NCBI RefSeq assembly: GCF_048771995.1
Contig: NC_133024.1
Span: 8,878,001-8,942,000 of the forward strand
Direction: 5' to 3'
DNA from: Taeniopygia guttata
Taxonomy: Eukaryota > Chordata > Aves > Passeriformes > Estrildidae
Length of the DNA: 64,000 nt
Below the pieces are notes generated by a model. The model was not told the origin of the DNA. It worked only from the letters and a program-made list of their open reading frames with translations, and did not search any database. The translations under genes and the position numbers were made by a program. Each line of letters opens with the position of its first letter. The stretch's first letter is position 1. Shown in pieces: positions 10,866 to 25,300 of this stretch.

Positions 10866-13800
10866 AGCTAGGGATGGAGCTTACTGAGAACACAAATATG
10901 ATGAATTAGAGACTTTCTAGAGATTATGGGATTGAGAGAAAGGTCTGAGGTGCCTGAGGATGAGACAGTGCAACTTCTTTTGTACAGAGATTGGAAGAGC
11001 TGACTGGAGCCACCCATCCAGTGCTGCAGGACTGCTTTCTGTAGACAACAGATTTAATCCCCCTGCCTCTGCATGAGAGAAACTGGCCAAGACAGTAATC
11101 TTCCCATTGTCTTGTCTCCAATTACTTTGCCATAGACAGGGACCTGCAGTGCCCCAGACTCTGTCTGGTGGCAAATAAATAAATCTGATTGACTGTTGCT
11201 GTGAACATTAATTCTCTGGGAGTAGCAACAGCATGGCATTGCCCTTTGTACACGCAAGGACCACTAAAAAATATACTATAGCACTTTTCTTCCTGATGTT
11301 TAGCTGGAAGTAACATTAAAGACCTCAGCTCCTCCCAGCAGGTCATTAAGCCCCAGGAAATACCCTGTCCCTCTATCATTATTGCTTAATTATTTTCAGC
11401 TCTGTAATCTAATTTGCAGTTTGACTCTGTGTTGATTCTAGCAGCACAGGAAATGTGACGCAGGGCTGCCTCTGCTGACGTCTGAACCTTTTGGTGAAAA
11501 GGATCTTTTTACAAGCCTGCAGCTTCAGGAAATCGCTCATTTTCTAGAAAGCTTCAAACCTTTAATGTTCTGGAGAATTCACTTTCTCCTGTTTTCCTGC
11601 GAAAACGTTTGATGGAGTTTGTAGAGCACAACCGAGTAATGGAGAATCTTTCATTATGTATGTGCCATTCCTCTTTGGTTTTAAAGCAGGATGTTAGAGA
11701 AATATGTCACACAGAGGAGCTGTTAACATATTCATTCTATTTTAATTAATTATAACATATGCTTCAGGTGTTCTAGAAAACAAGGAAATAAACCCATAGC
11801 TATGAAAGGAAGCTATCTGAATATAGGAATTGCAAATGAGATAAATTAACAGTTGAAGCATTTAAAGCTTGAAACATTATTAAATAAGGGCATAAATCAG
11901 ATAGTTTTATTTCAAAAAGAAATAACTGATTTTTTGCAACATCTACTACCTAACTGGTTTCTCCAGAAATCTCCAAAATCTGACAGGAAATTAGAGCCAC
12001 AGGGAGCTGTCTGCTTGAGGTATGTCTCATCAAGACTCTAATTTTTATGTCTGGAATTGTTTGACAAAATGCAGAGACAACACATACAGTTCATAGTACG
12101 TGATGCTTTTGAGCTCAAAGGTTCGTATGGATGCATATTAGTCGTTAGAGCCTGTGGGAGGGAACTCAACCTGGAAAAAAGCAAAAAGGGAAGGAATGTG
12201 AAGGGGTCTCTGAAGTGTAAGTCTCCAGGTAAAGCCCTCAGAAAAGGCACTGGAAGAAATAGTCTAGACAATGAGATGAGAATGTAGAAAACATAGAAAT
12301 CAGTGATCAGCAGTCTAGAGAATATGTTTTGGGTGAATATCCTTAATAAGCAGAAAGTATTTCAAGCAAAGTTTTATTATGATTTTCTTGTGGCCCTTTT
12401 TTTCCCCAACCCTTTCATGAATACCTCTGAACCTTGGCTTCAAACCAGAATAAATAAACCTTCCCATTGTTTTGCTACAGGTCTGTCTTGTGTCAAGGTG
12501 CACCGGGACTAAACCTGAGCCTGCAGCTGGGGGGGTCAGGGTTCAGGGGGGCACAGGAGGGGTGGGGGCCCTGCTCTGTGTGTGCTGAGGGGCTCTGGAA
12601 GATTTGTGCAGATGCTCTGATGCTTGGATTGCCACATGCTGGGGTCTGAAGCCTTTCTCATGGCTGGCAAGGGAAAAACTCCTTCACTGCAGCGTGTGAG
12701 GGTGCAGGGGACAGTGGGATGTGTGGAACAGCAGGTTCTGGGCTGCTGGACTCAGCTGAGCAGGACAGCCCCAAAACTCTGTGTACCCTTCAGCCTGCCT
12801 CATCCTAGGGATATGGATTATGGCAATGTGTGGAAGAGTTATTCCTGCTCTCTCCTGTCCTTCTTTGTCACACAGCTCTGCAGAGCTTTGTGAGCCTGCA
12901 AGCTACAGCAGCCCTTGTGCCAGGAGGATTGTGATTATCCCCACAGCAGGGAATTCCAGGGGCTGGGTCAGTTCACTGAAGTGGTGTGTGCTAGCAAACT
13001 GTCACAATGAAAATCACAATAGCAGTCTTGAGTTTTCTCAGAGCTGTTGTACAAATGCATGTGTGTTGAGAAGGAGAAAAGACAAATTTCTCTTAGCCTC
13101 CATATCCCCTCCACAGGAAAATGATAGCTGTGATGTCCAGATCACCTCCCCTCTCTGCTTCCCAGCCCCTGGTCAATGATTTTGGTGGGTCCACAATAGT
13201 ATGAAAGTAGTCATGGCATTACAGTTGCAAAGCAGTGCTGTGACAGCAAGGCCTGCACTTTGATTTAAACATTTTTTTTCCTTGTAATAGAGCTAAGTGA
13301 ACTAATTCAGTGTAAATGAGATTGAAATGGATGTGTAAATATAACTCCATTGTTGCATAGAAATATTGCATTATTTCAAGTCCACTGTTGTTTGTACAAG
13401 TTCTTCTCTTAGGGGAAAATATTCTCCTGACAAATATCTCGAATATCTAACTCTGCTTGGCTGACTCAAATGAATAGGCAGATTTATTGCCTTCGTCTGG
13501 ATTCATTCTTAGACGTAGAAATTCTGACTGAAGTCACTGGGAGACCTTTGATCCATTAGTAATGCAGGATCAGATCCTTCTCCATGGAAAGGATATAACA
13601 AAGGGTGACGAAATGGCAGCCTCCCCTTTTTCATCACACAGCGTGGTGACTCTTCTCTGCAATCAGACACAAAGGTGGTGGTTCAGGAAGAAGGGCCGGA
13701 ATGCTTAGAAGAAAGGTTGCAAGCAGAAGATTCAAATGACAGCTGGAAGAAGGGGACAATGCTGATATAATTGGAGTAGACAAAGGATGTTCACTTTGTG

Positions 13801-14400
13801 ACACATTTTGAGAAACATCCAGGAAAATTTGTTATGCCAAAGCGGGTTCATGGTTCAGTGGAAATGCCATCTTCCGATGGGGAAGTAAGCAGAACAGGCA
13901 GCGTGCTCTGATCAGACAAAGGAACAAAAATAGTTCAGGGTTCCACAGCAGATAGATGTATACAGGTTCAGATAAATTATTGTGATAAAAGCCCTGCTAA
14001 GTGTGCACAGTGCTTTCCTTTGGTGGTAGTTCCACTGAGAAATGAGTGCACACTACTGCTGTTTGCTGATGGAGGGGTCTTAATTCCCTCCACAAGCAGC
14101 AGTATTCAGATGATCTGCCTCCAGAAGTTGGCACTTATGATCTAATGACTCTCTGTGTTTATTTTGGTATTTAAAATCCATGTTAAGAAGGCATGCTGAA
14201 GCCTGGTCATGCTTTGAGCAGTGTCTCATGGGAGCTCCTGGATGACATGGGAGCTATTGGGATTTATATACTCAAATACTGGTAGTTCTGCCATGGCAGT
14301 CTCATGTAACAATATGCTGTCACAAATGCAGTCTTTGGTTTAAGGAAAAGAGGTTTGCACAAGTGTCTTTTTTTTTATTATTATTTTAAGCTTTTTATTA
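10866..14400. other. Unique DNA, part with enhancer-like look
   Basis: No repeat family is recognised. Between about 11.40 and 11.79 kb the sequence contains several CpG-bearing 8-10-mers and TAATTA-type cores and looks unlike its neighbours; this is only an impression without alignment. A GC-richer block at about 12.48-12.96 kb has short open frames on the + strand with no recognised domain. A frame at 12057-12287 looks mildly protein-like but is not supported by anything else. Confidence 0.45.
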
Positions 14401-17400
14401 GAAAAATATTTATTTCCTCACTCAAGCTGCAATGACTTCCACAAGGTTTTGAGGGCCTGAATAACATATTTGAGATGGCTTATCTGTTGGTGATCAAAGG
14501 TGTGTATGCTGACTTTTATGTCTGCGCACACACACACTCACATATATAAATTAGTGTATGAGCTCTACAAGTAGTCTCATATCACATATATGTGTGTCTG
14601 TCCATGAGCACAAGCATATCTGTATGTATTTTACTTTGTTCAAAGGTGAATTATGTTCCTTTAATTGTCTGGACTGAAATCCTGGGAGAAAGGATATGTT
14701 TGTTATTGGTAGTATGAGCAGCTGAACCTGTGGTGTATGTGTTCTGGCTTTAGAATGCAAGTATTAGATCTGTATATAGCATCCTGGAACATATCTCCTC
14801 TGTCTGATCATCAGAGTATATTCGTTAGCCTTGCTCCTGCTGACTGACCTTAGGTGCATCCAAAAATGGTATAAGTGGGGGATTTTTTCCCCAGGCCATC
14901 AGGCTGAACTGCTGTTCACTGTGACAGAAATATTTAACAGAGGTACAACCCTGTAACAATTCTAGGAGCCATATGTGACTTTTATTTCTTGATCTCTTAC
15001 TCAATAATTATTAAATAATTGCTACAAAAATTATAGTGGTTTAAGAAACCTATTTTATATTGTAAAACTACTATAAATATATATTTATCAAAAGCAATGA
15101 CCATGGGGTATGTCTTGTCAAGAGCTTGCTGTTGCTTGATGTTAACCTATTTTTTTCAAAGAGTTATAGATGTCATTTCCATTATTTTTATGCCACAGCA
15201 CAGACTCTGGTGGTTTGATTTGCCAGATCTCAGCCAGCCCTAGAAGTGTGTGCTGGTTGTTCACTCATCTAAGTAGATTCTTCCATGAGGTGTTCCTCTA
15301 TGTCAGCTTGCCCTCTGAGATGTGTAGCACATTTTGTTTGACAGCTGAACCAGCAAGGCTTTGTGTTTTGAGCAAAGGAATGCCCTTAGCCATGGCATTA
15401 AAAGTTTTGCATGATGATGCTTTTACCCTGGAATGTGTTCTTCTGCAAACTCTTTCCAGAAGCTTCTTATCTTCCTTTTAAATAGGAAAATAACTCCTTC
15501 TGAACATCCCATCTTTCACACAAAATCTTAGGCTGACTCACAAGTAACACAGAGAGGCCTCAGTGTCCCAACTGAGGTATCCATTTAAGAGCTGCTTTAT
15601 CCCTTAATAAATAGTCCAATATCCATTGGCTCCTTTGTTAGACTGGAGAAAAATATATTCTTTACATTTCCCTTTTATTTTATAAAGTTGCTGTTGCTGG
15701 CATCACTTTGAGTATTTTGAACTTTCCATTGTGACAGACTACTGAAGTTTTCAGTGGAGGTACCTGCAGCACAGATTGAGGCAGATTTGGCTGAATAAAT
15801 TGTCTCGTGGGACACACATCTGGTAGAAGCTGCAATCTAATTTGCAGGGTTATTAAAGTGTTATTAGGTATGTCAGAAAACAGCACACAATATATCTAAT
15901 TTGGGGAAAAGCTATCCCTTTAATTTCCTTAATGCAATTGGTCTGTGCAGGTGCATAAGGTGCTTCTGTGCATGTCATCCTCACAGAATTGATCTCTTGG
16001 TATGAAATATTTGGCTCCAAGTGGTTTAGGGTTGAAAAAACAAGTAAATCACTAGCTAAAGCAAGAAGTAATAGTTCAAAAACAGCATTTGTTCATTCTA
16101 ATCTGCACATTTGACCTTGAATATGCCTTTAAGTCAAGCAACATTCTTAAGAGGTGGTGGCAGGATGTAGGTTTATTTCTTATGATGACATTCTCTAGGC
16201 TGCTCTGAACCGTGTTTCTGTGTGGTAAGCCAAACTTATTCTTGGAGTAAGACCATTTTAGCCAATGGATGCATTTGGCCCATTAACTTTAGCCTGCCAT
16301 AAAGTCAAGGGCAAAAGGATACCCTTATGCAAAGCAGAATCACTGTAGGTGTGCTACTAATCACTGAGGATTAGGATGAAGATATTCCTGCCTTCAGAGA
16401 ACCTTCATGTGGCTTTTCAGCTTTATTTTTTTTAAAATAGCAAAATTCCAAGGATTTCATTCTCTTATTTCTACAGAGAAATCATAGTTTAATCTATTAG
16501 CATGAAGTGGTGAAACTTCATTAGAAATGCAGTTGTTTCCTACTGCATTTTAGTACTTCTGAGTGTGTGATTGCTAAGCAATGGTAGTTCCAATTACAGT
16601 ATCATAAACTCCCTATGGGCAAAATGGTTGATTATGTGTGAACTTTCCAGTATTACTGTTTGGGTTTGGAAATTCTTTTAAACTTTTATGTTTCAAAGTA
16701 AAACAAGTTCAAAATATCTATGTAGGACTGGACCCCATTCACCTTCATCTTGTAAGTAGATGACAGGGAGTCAGTGGGAGCACTTGGTGGAATATGATGA
16801 CATCAATTATCCTCAGGGTCCTGAATCTAATTTTAAGTGGCATTTTAGAATTATTATTTTTATAATATGTAATGTTATGTCTGAACAAAACTACTAATAT
16901 CCTTCCAGTATGCTGATGACCCTATGACATGGGTAAATAAAAGTGATTTTCTCCTTCAAAATTAACACTTATTACATTTTTTATTTTGCTTAGACTCAAC
17001 ATTATTGGATTTTATCTGTAAATACTTTATAGTCTTTTTTTAATATATCTACACATATATATAAATAAATGAAAGCAAATTATTTAATTCATAAAGAAAT
17101 GCAGCTCATCACTATATTTAATTACAATGTTCTGAACTGAAATACATAGCCATTGGGAATAGGTCTATTGATTAAAAACCAGGGTAGCTTCTGTTTAGTC
17201 TGTTGGAGTCTCTTCCTTTTTTTCCCCAATTACTGTGTGTAGGAGAGGTCAGTCTGATTGCATTATAAAACTAGGTTAAGAGACAGTATTTCTGTCACTG
17301 AATTGTATGTGATCCATTTCTTAAGAAAAGACAGTAGAATAATTTAACTCTAAATTCAGAGCACTTTCATGTGCCTGGCATTAAGAGATTTTATTCTGTC

Positions 17401-17890
17401 TTTCAGATTTCTCGTTGCAAACCCAAGGATGCCTGAGAAACAAAGAACACAAGAAACTAATATTCATATGAGTGTAAATAGTCTGTTTTGTGTGATGTGG
17501 ATGTTTGGAGATCATAAAGGATCAGGAGGAGCATCATGAGGATTTTATAGGAGTGGATCTTATAATAGTATTTGAGAATTATATATCTTGAGGATAGCAT
17601 CTCTTATCTGACAGCCTGGTTGTGCTCTCTGAGCATCCCCAGCAGGGAGAAAAGTGGACTGAGAGTTGCTGGAGTCCATGGACATGGATTACTGCATGTT
17701 CATCAAAAAGGTGACTCCTCTGTGGCAACTGTTTTTGTTTTGTACTGCAGTCAGATTTATACTTGTCCGGTGAAATATGCTAACTAATGAAACACAACAG
17801 TTTTGGTAGATTGATAAATAGGATAGTAAGATTTCCCAAGAAGACTTTACTTAATGCTGGTTCTCAATTATTTATAAATTGATAAAAAAT
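14401..17890. other. Unique AT-rich non-coding DNA
   Basis: Short CA/TA runs occur near 14.53 kb and AT-rich stretches near 15.0 and 17.05 kb. No repeat family, RNA gene or exon is supported. The 103-codon frame at 15170-15481 has no recognisable features. Confidence 0.55.
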
Positions 17891-18262
17891 TAGCTGGAAA
17901 GGATCTTGAAGGGTCTTTCCCTCTGTCCTGAGCCTGGGTCAGTCCTACTTAAGGCACCCTGAGAGATGATTCCTCAGGTCTGTTCTTAAAAACTGCCAGC
18001 ATGAGGACTTAGTGGCCCATGCAGAGAATGTGCCTTTACACTTGGAAAAAAGAAGCTTTCCCTGGGAGCTGAAATTTACTTGGTGCAATTTAAGCCCATT
18101 ATTTTTGTTCTCTCCAAAATGGATAAGAAAAACAGTTTATTCCCCTCTTTTTTCATAGCAACTTTTGACATAAGAGAAAACTGCTATCATGTCACCTCTT
18201 AGTCCTCAGTTCTCTAGGCTAAACAAACCTGGTTCTTTCTAGACTCTCCCAAGGGTCATGCT
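17891..18262 (-). mobile_element. Old CR1 retrotransposon fragment (3' part)
   Basis: The + strand reads as antisense CR1. Diagnostic stretches include TTTAAGCCCATTATTTTTGT, TATCATGTCACCTCTTAGTC and CTCTAGGCTAAACAAACC, which are hallmarks of the CR1 3' region in birds. It is diverged and lacks the terminal ATTCTATG octamers, so it is an old copy, truncated at both ends. No coding capacity remains. Confidence 0.85.
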
Positions 18263-21200
18263 TGCTAAAATTCTGATTATTCAAGAAGTGTTAGGTGAAA
18301 CTTCCACTGGCTTTGGGAACTGAGTTACATCTGCGCTGTAAAAATCTTATATTTGCAAATCATCTAGACTTAAAACCGGCCATTTTTACATAAAATCCTT
18401 GTAATCCATGTCCATGTCTAGATGTGTTTGCTTAAAAGTAGCAATGGTACGTCTTAGCCATGACCCTGTGTGGGAGCACTCAGCCTTGGACCTGTGTGCT
18501 TTAGAAATGTCCATGGGACAGATGGGTATCTGCTGGTAAATAAAGGTTGTCATAAAGACAGAAAATAAGGCTGGGAATGTGTTTATAGGTACTCATCCAG
18601 TGCTGCATATATGGTTGTGCATAGGGTAAAAGAAGGCCTTGAAAACAAGACCAAAACAATTTAAAAAAAGTGTCCCTATTCTCCTTGAGCAATTAAGAGA
18701 ATGTAAATGTTTCTGCCATATCTGCTAGGATATGCAAAGCTGAAGAAAAGAGTATGAAATAAGATCACTCATCTAGAAGACAAAATACTGATGACACTAG
18801 TAGAACTTCTCTTCAGGTTATTTTGCCATTCCTTTCATTCCTCTGCAGTATTGAAGTATTCATCTAAGCCAGCCACTGTACAGTGGCTTTCTGAGTAGTA
18901 AATAAAAGCTTTTAGAGTTCACATCACCTAATCATATTTAGATATTTATTTCTGGATGAAATGAATTGCTGCTGAACCACTTTTTTCCACTCCATTAAAT
19001 TTAACTGAATCTAGGTGACTAGTTCAAATGAGTAGACTGCTGAAGTTTCCAACTATGTTCCTTAATGGGATTTTCTTTAGATCCTCTAGGATCTAGGGCA
19101 GGAAGTCCATGTTGTGGCCTCTTTAAAAGAAAGCACAGAAAAGATGCTGAGCAGTCCCTGGCAATTGAGTTGTGTGGCTCCAGTGCTCAGCAGGTGGAAG
19201 ATCTGACACTGGCATGACTCCAAGGGGAGTCATGGTGAAACACAGTTCAGGACAGGGGAATTGTACTGTCTCTTTCCAAAAAGAAAGGGAGCAAGAGTCA
19301 GAAGCAAAGATGAATAAGGGAGACCTTCAAAGACTCTTCTGGGCAGGACAGCAAAATAAAGGACGGCGTAAGGAATAGCTTTGATGGAGACAGCAGGAGA
19401 GAAGCCAGATGTTTAGGAAAGACCACTGGGAAGACAATAGAAAATTGTTCCTATTTTACCAAGTTTTTCAGGCAGAGAAGTCCTAAAGAGGAGTATGCAG
19501 GAATAAAGAGGAATAGGTAGGAATTTCCTCTGAACTTCAGGAGTATTGGCAGCTGCTGGAGAGGAAGAACTGGAACAGAGATTGCAAATGGGGTATACAC
19601 ACAGTGTTCTTTGTTCTTGTTAGGGAGAAATGGGAGACTCTTGAGTTTGTGCTTAAGTGACTGCAAAGTGTGAGAGAAGAGATGGGAACTCTGTTCAAGA
19701 GATGGAAGACTAATTGATTCAAGTGCAGCTGAAAGTTGGAAATTATCTGGATAGCTAGAAGAAAATTGAAACTGTGCTACAGAAGGGTAAACAGCCTACA
19801 ATAATACCTTTGTCCTAAAGCCTGAGTTCCATAAATCATTCTCCCCTGGAGAGTAGTGGTTGCTGGGAGCTTGCTCTAAGGTACAACTCTTTCCGTGTCA
19901 CTTTTTTCCTTCCTGTTTCTGTGGTGCTGTTTACCTGTATCTTTACCCAGTTGCATTTTTCTGGGCTCAAATATGTGATCAGACATGATGAACTGAAGTC
20001 AGGGCCCTGGAGCCCATTCCTCCTTGCTGTTATTCTCTGGAGATACAGCAAGTTCAAGAGCAATTGTACATCTAGATAGGTAATTCTGACTCAAGACAAC
20101 TGTTCTTGAACCCCTACTGACTACAACTGATAACTTTTTTACCAACAAAAATGGAGGATGTAACACTTACCTACATCACTTTTTGGTAAGTACCAAAGTA
20201 TATCTTTATTCAAATCTTATGTGTGACTCTGAAGAAAAGTTTGTTTTAGTTCTGGCTTGTCATTCTGTTTTGTTTGGTAAGGACATGATACAGAAATTTC
20301 TCAAAGTTTTGGATTGCTACCTTTCTCAACCTAATAATTGGGTAATAATGTCTAATCTTAAACCAAGTGTGAAATCAAAGTACAGATTAACAGATTAATC
20401 AATGATAATCTCAGTTCAAGAAAGCTTCACAGAGTAGGAGTTTGTGGTTGATACCAAAACATGCTTCAAGCTACAGAAGCAGTTAAGTAACAGCCTGTGT
20501 CATGTCAGGATTGACTTACAGAGGGACTTTCCTGCCTGAGTCAAGCACTGAGCAGAGATCAGTATCCAGAGCTACCCAGTACTGTGTTAACCTAACCCTG
20601 TCCTTGGCTCAGGAAATCTCTGAGTATTCTGTACAAAATGGACAAGTGAGACTGACAACACTCTGTCTAAAAATAAGCGAAGGTCAGTAGTGATGTCATT
20701 GTCATCGAGATCATCGAGGTTACAGTCCCTGCTCCAGACAAAGACAAGCTTTGAACAGGGCTTTCCCACATTGCAAAGATGTATTCCAGTTAAACTAACT
20801 GAAGCAAAGAGAAAGAAGGACTAATTCCTACTCTTCCTGGCAGAACAACTAGGAGTGTGGAACATTCCTGAAAAGAAGCGGGGCAGGATGCTTATGTTCC
20901 TGCATGTTTTCAGGAATATTTCCTGCTTCAAAGTGCTTAACAGCCTACTGCCAATATCTGCAAGATTCAGGTTTTAGGTTGAATCTTCTTTTAGTTGCCT
21001 CTTAAATCTGAGCTAACACCTGTTAGCTGGAAGTCCTTTGTTGTCCAGACTTTTGCGACCAACATTGGCCTGTTGATGCTTATGGTGTAGCTTCAGAGAT
21101 ACAGCCTGAGTTCAACAAGTCCCTGCCTTTCCCTGGCTCTGCCTTACTACTGCCCCTTCAGTACAGCTGGGAGTGATGCTGAATTTCCTCAGGACCAAGT

Positions 21201-22282
21201 GAAATGACCTGGGTCAGAAGGGTGATCAAAACATGCTCCTGTATCAGCACATTTAGGTAACCAAGGAATGCATAGAGACTGGAGATGATAAGAGAGCTGG
21301 TGGAAAGGGTAGAGGGAGTGGCAGGTCTCTAAACTCTCCTTGTCACTTATGTACAAATGTCATGGGTGTCCAAATTTCACAAAACCACACTTTTAAGTGC
21401 AGGGTGTTTTTATGTTGCTACGGACATTGAAAAAAAAAAGCTATAGATTAAAGTGTTTTTAATTCATGGTTTCATTTTCATACTTCCTTTCTCTTCTGGT
21501 CTCTTCTGGTGCACATATATTTCCACAGATTTTCCTTTCCTTCATCTCCAATTACAAATATTTCCAAAATCATTAAATCACCATACTTCTGTTTTATGTT
21601 TTAGTGATGTGAGGCAGAGCTGATTAAAGGATAGGTAGGCAAGGACAGCACAAAATTTCTCCATGTATCTATCCTGCAATCTCCTCTGTAGCAAGTTTCC
21701 CTTCAGATGTTTTACACAGTTCACTGATGCACATGGAAAATTATGGTGCTGTAGTTAATAACCTTATTTTTTCTATTAAATTTATAACCCTTACTAGGAA
21801 TTAAATGTGAATAACTCACTTGATGTTTTTGCTCTGATTATAAAATCCATATGTTTTCTGAGGTCTCCAAGTCTTGCCATTTAATCTGGCTATAGTGATA
21901 ATCGTTTTTGGGTGAAACAGCTACCTGGTGAATAACCAAGAAATTTATTACTGCCTAAAACTATAGAGGACATACTTGTTTCTGTTGAAAGCTTAGCATT
22001 TGCTTAGATAAAAAAGACATGCCCACATGCTTGTACTCAGTATTTTTTGCACAATCCATTTCTGTCTTTTCCTTTTTTTTCCCCCCAACAAATTCTGATG
22101 TTGTTTACGTTTAACACACCTGATTTAAGTGATATTTGAGGGCATTACATTCAGGTGTTTTGCAGAAATAATGACTGGAAAAACCAAGTGTCTTTCAGAA
22201 TCACTTCCTAAGTATCAGCAGTTTCCCAGTGCTGACTATGATGCCCATCCTTGTTTACTGGTCCATTCTTCTTTCCTGTAAT
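18263..22282. other. Unique non-coding DNA
   Basis: No repeat family is recognised. A minus-strand open frame at 20587-20769 contains an acidic stretch (NLDDLDDNDITTD) encoded by a GAT/GAC-rich, CpG-containing segment; it is reported as a finding because it could be a coding remnant, but it has no recognised homologue. Nothing else supports a gene. Confidence 0.5.
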
Positions 22283-22392
22283 CAGTGGTGCAAAGTCCAG
22301 CTGGAGGTCAGTCCCTAGTAGTGTATTCCAGGGGTCAGTCCTGGTCCAATACGATGTAACATCTTCATTGTGACCTGGATTCATGGGGGCAG
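22283..22392 (+). mobile_element. CR1 fragment, reverse-transcriptase region (sense)
   Basis: The sequence matches the end of the CR1 ORF2 reverse-transcriptase domain in sense. GTATTCCAGGGGTCAGTCCTG translates to VFQGSVL, the counterpart of the family's VPQGSVL motif, and CATCTTCATTG..TGACCTGG corresponds to the following NIFINDL stretch. Reading frame is lost by small indels and a stop, so it is dead. It is the only CR1 piece here in + orientation, and it overlaps in family coordinates with the left (5') end of the copy at 47835-48845. Confidence 0.8.
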
Positions 22393-25300
22393 AAGCTCTA
22401 TCTGTTCTTGAAGCTGACTCTATTGATAGATTTTTCCTTGTTCCAGCAAACTTATTTGTGTTTCCAGATGCTTACTGTTTTATTTTCCAAGTTTAATCCT
22501 ACTGTAGGAATCATTTATTTCTATGTTCTCTTTGTGCTACCTGATTTGCAAAATGTTTTCCTGAGACCATTACAAATTGTGCAATATAAAAATTAAGGGT
22601 TTTCGCACCCAAGCCTTTGCCTAATGTATCCCATGGTTCTGGGTTCAGCAGGACATTCTTAAAAGCTGTAGACAAAACACGAACTGAGGTCAGGTGTGCT
22701 TGCAAAAGATGAGCCTGGATCTCTCAAACACAAGGGAGCATCTTGGCTAAAGGTCAAGGTAGTTTCAGGATGTTACTGTATGTGTGTTTGTTAGCCAGGG
22801 CACAGCTCTGGGTAAACAGCTTATTCTTTAAGCTCCTGTCCTCGTGTGTTTCCAAGAGAAGAGTCATGTGAGGGCATTGGGGTTGGTGGACCAAACGCTC
22901 AGTTAATTCTGGTGGAGCAGCCTCATGCCATCTTGTGTGCAATTTTTAAACTGCATCTCTGTTGTTGCTTTCATGCACAGCTCCAAAATGACTGGTGAGT
23001 GCAGCTACTAATCCCAACTAATTCTTTTTACCTTCTGTTGTTAATTGATTACTCTAATGCAGGGAAAGTCTCTTAAGTCTAAAGCCCTGCTAAATGCTTG
23101 TATAATTTAAACAATGATGCTTTCCTTCCCTCCTTTCCTTTCCTAGTCTGGTTAATTTAGAACAATTTTAGAGCAGGACATTCTCTAGCTGATTTTCCTT
23201 CAAACCTGACTCATTTTGGAACTGGTTGATTAACCTGATAAGCTCTATAGGCACTTTGTCTCAGCCTACTTCTGTTGGGAGAGAGGTGCCTTTGGGTTGC
23301 ATGGTGAAGAAAGCTTGTCACTACTTGGCTTTGGCAGGACTCTTATCAGCTACTGATGAAGGCGGTAGCATTGAAGATCCTTGTCAAATCTGTTCTTAAA
23401 AATCTCTATAATGATTTCTGGCTCTTCTTGAGCTACCCATATTTGGCCAAAATCCTTTTTGTGTTGTACATACCCTTGACTTGTCTTGAATCTTGTCCAC
23501 CTCTTGGCAGGTTTTGCTTTAGATGTCTTGTAGCTGTTTTTCCATATCTCTGTTTCATGATTTAGCCAGTCAAGGCAAAAATATTTCCTCTGCTACCTCG
23601 ACCAGAGGCTGCTTTCGTGTGTCATTTTCATAGTATTTGAGCACTCATTGAATTATTCTCCTTATTTACCACTAGTAGCATAATTGTGTATGAATGGTGC
23701 TTATGGAATGTTATGATCAATGTTAATCAGTATAGATTCACTCAGTGAAGGACCAGGCCTATGTTATTCTCCTAACAAAAAGTGGGAATTTGGAGTTTTC
23801 AAGGTGACAGTTCCTGTAGCTATTTCTTATCCCAGCTGAGCTGTAGATGGGAGGGCGGGGGAAAAGGGAATTCACAGTAGTGAAAATAGGAAAAGTTCAG
23901 ATGACAAAGCAAATCCCTTTGGCAGAATTTATTCCCTCTGCTGCACTCCTCCAGCTCATCTGCTCTTTTGTCCTGTGTATGAGCATGCACAGAGTTTATA
24001 AGAGGCAAATCCAATCACTTCTGTTTCTGAAATTCATCTGATTCATACTGTGACCTATTATCCCTACTGACACCTGCTGAGCTGCGTGTTCACCACCTTT
24101 AACTAGGTTTTCTATTAATATAAGTCAAATGGAGGAAGGTATCACAGACTTTCAGTTCGGGAAGTGATTTTTTCCTTTATGTCTTGCAGTTAGAAAGAGA
24201 TCAAGTTATCATGCCAAGATCTGGCATCTACCCTTTATCAAGAAGGCTCTTTCTGCTAAAGGCCTCTGTCATGAACTGGCTGCCATAGGGAAGTTTACTT
24301 CTGTAAACATCTGAAACTAGGGTGGTGGTGGAGATTGTTTGGCAATGTTAAACCAAGGATAGCAAATATCACACTGGCTGAACACTCTCACCAACTGAAA
24401 AATAGAGGAAGAAAAGTACATGAAAAAGGAAAGAAGGTATTTGTAACACCCAGTTTAGCAGAAATGCAGCAGTGCATTCTCCCTTCAATCTGTAATGCTG
24501 TGAGTCAGCCGTGCTCTCACATTCACTGTGGAGTTTTAAATAAAGTGATTGCCTCACAAATCAGCAAGACTCCCAGGGCAAAATCCAGAGCAACTCTTTA
24601 AAAATATATTTCAAAGTGATCAAAGATGCATGTGTCTTACATTGTTCACCAGGGAGGAGTCTTTCAATAGAAACCAGAGTTAATGCAGTCATGAACTTGA
24701 GCATCTTTCAGTAACTGTCTCACATTTTGCTGAGATTATCATCCCATGGAACCTCTTTCTGAGCAATTCCTTTCAGTAGCTGAAAAGCAGCCATTACATC
24801 TTCATCCTTCATCTGGTAGAGCAGCAGAACATTTACCAGTGTATACACAGCTGAGAAATGCAATTTGAGTGGTACATTAAAGGTATTTGGTGATCTTTAG
24901 TCTTAGCATAACTGCTGCCCATCAGGGGTGCAGTAATGTGCTTCACAAAGCGCACAAGAGAAGACAAGGCCCTTAATGAGTTTTGGCTGAGCTGGGCACG
25001 TTCTGCACAGTGTTGTTCAAATTGTCTCAGGCTTCCTGCCAAGTAATGCAGAAGAAAATGCCTTAGAGTATGCTAGCTGTCTATCAAGCTCGCAGAAAGT
25101 TTTCTCAAAGACAGTCTTTGATTTGTGAGTCAACCACTATTAAGTTAGTGTCAAAACCCTCTCTGGAGGCAACAAAATGGAGCACAGTTCTGCTGTTGCT
25201 TCTAGCATCAAAATATTCATCTTGAACTTAAGGCTCTAGGTTATTTTTAATGTGCTCTGTCTCTGGAAGCCAGAAAGGATTTGTGGGGTGAGTTACATGG

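Noticed and set aside
22963..22998. 14-bp microexon between CACAG and GTGAGT
   Set aside because: Splice-like strings this close are common by chance and there is no supporting flanking exon.
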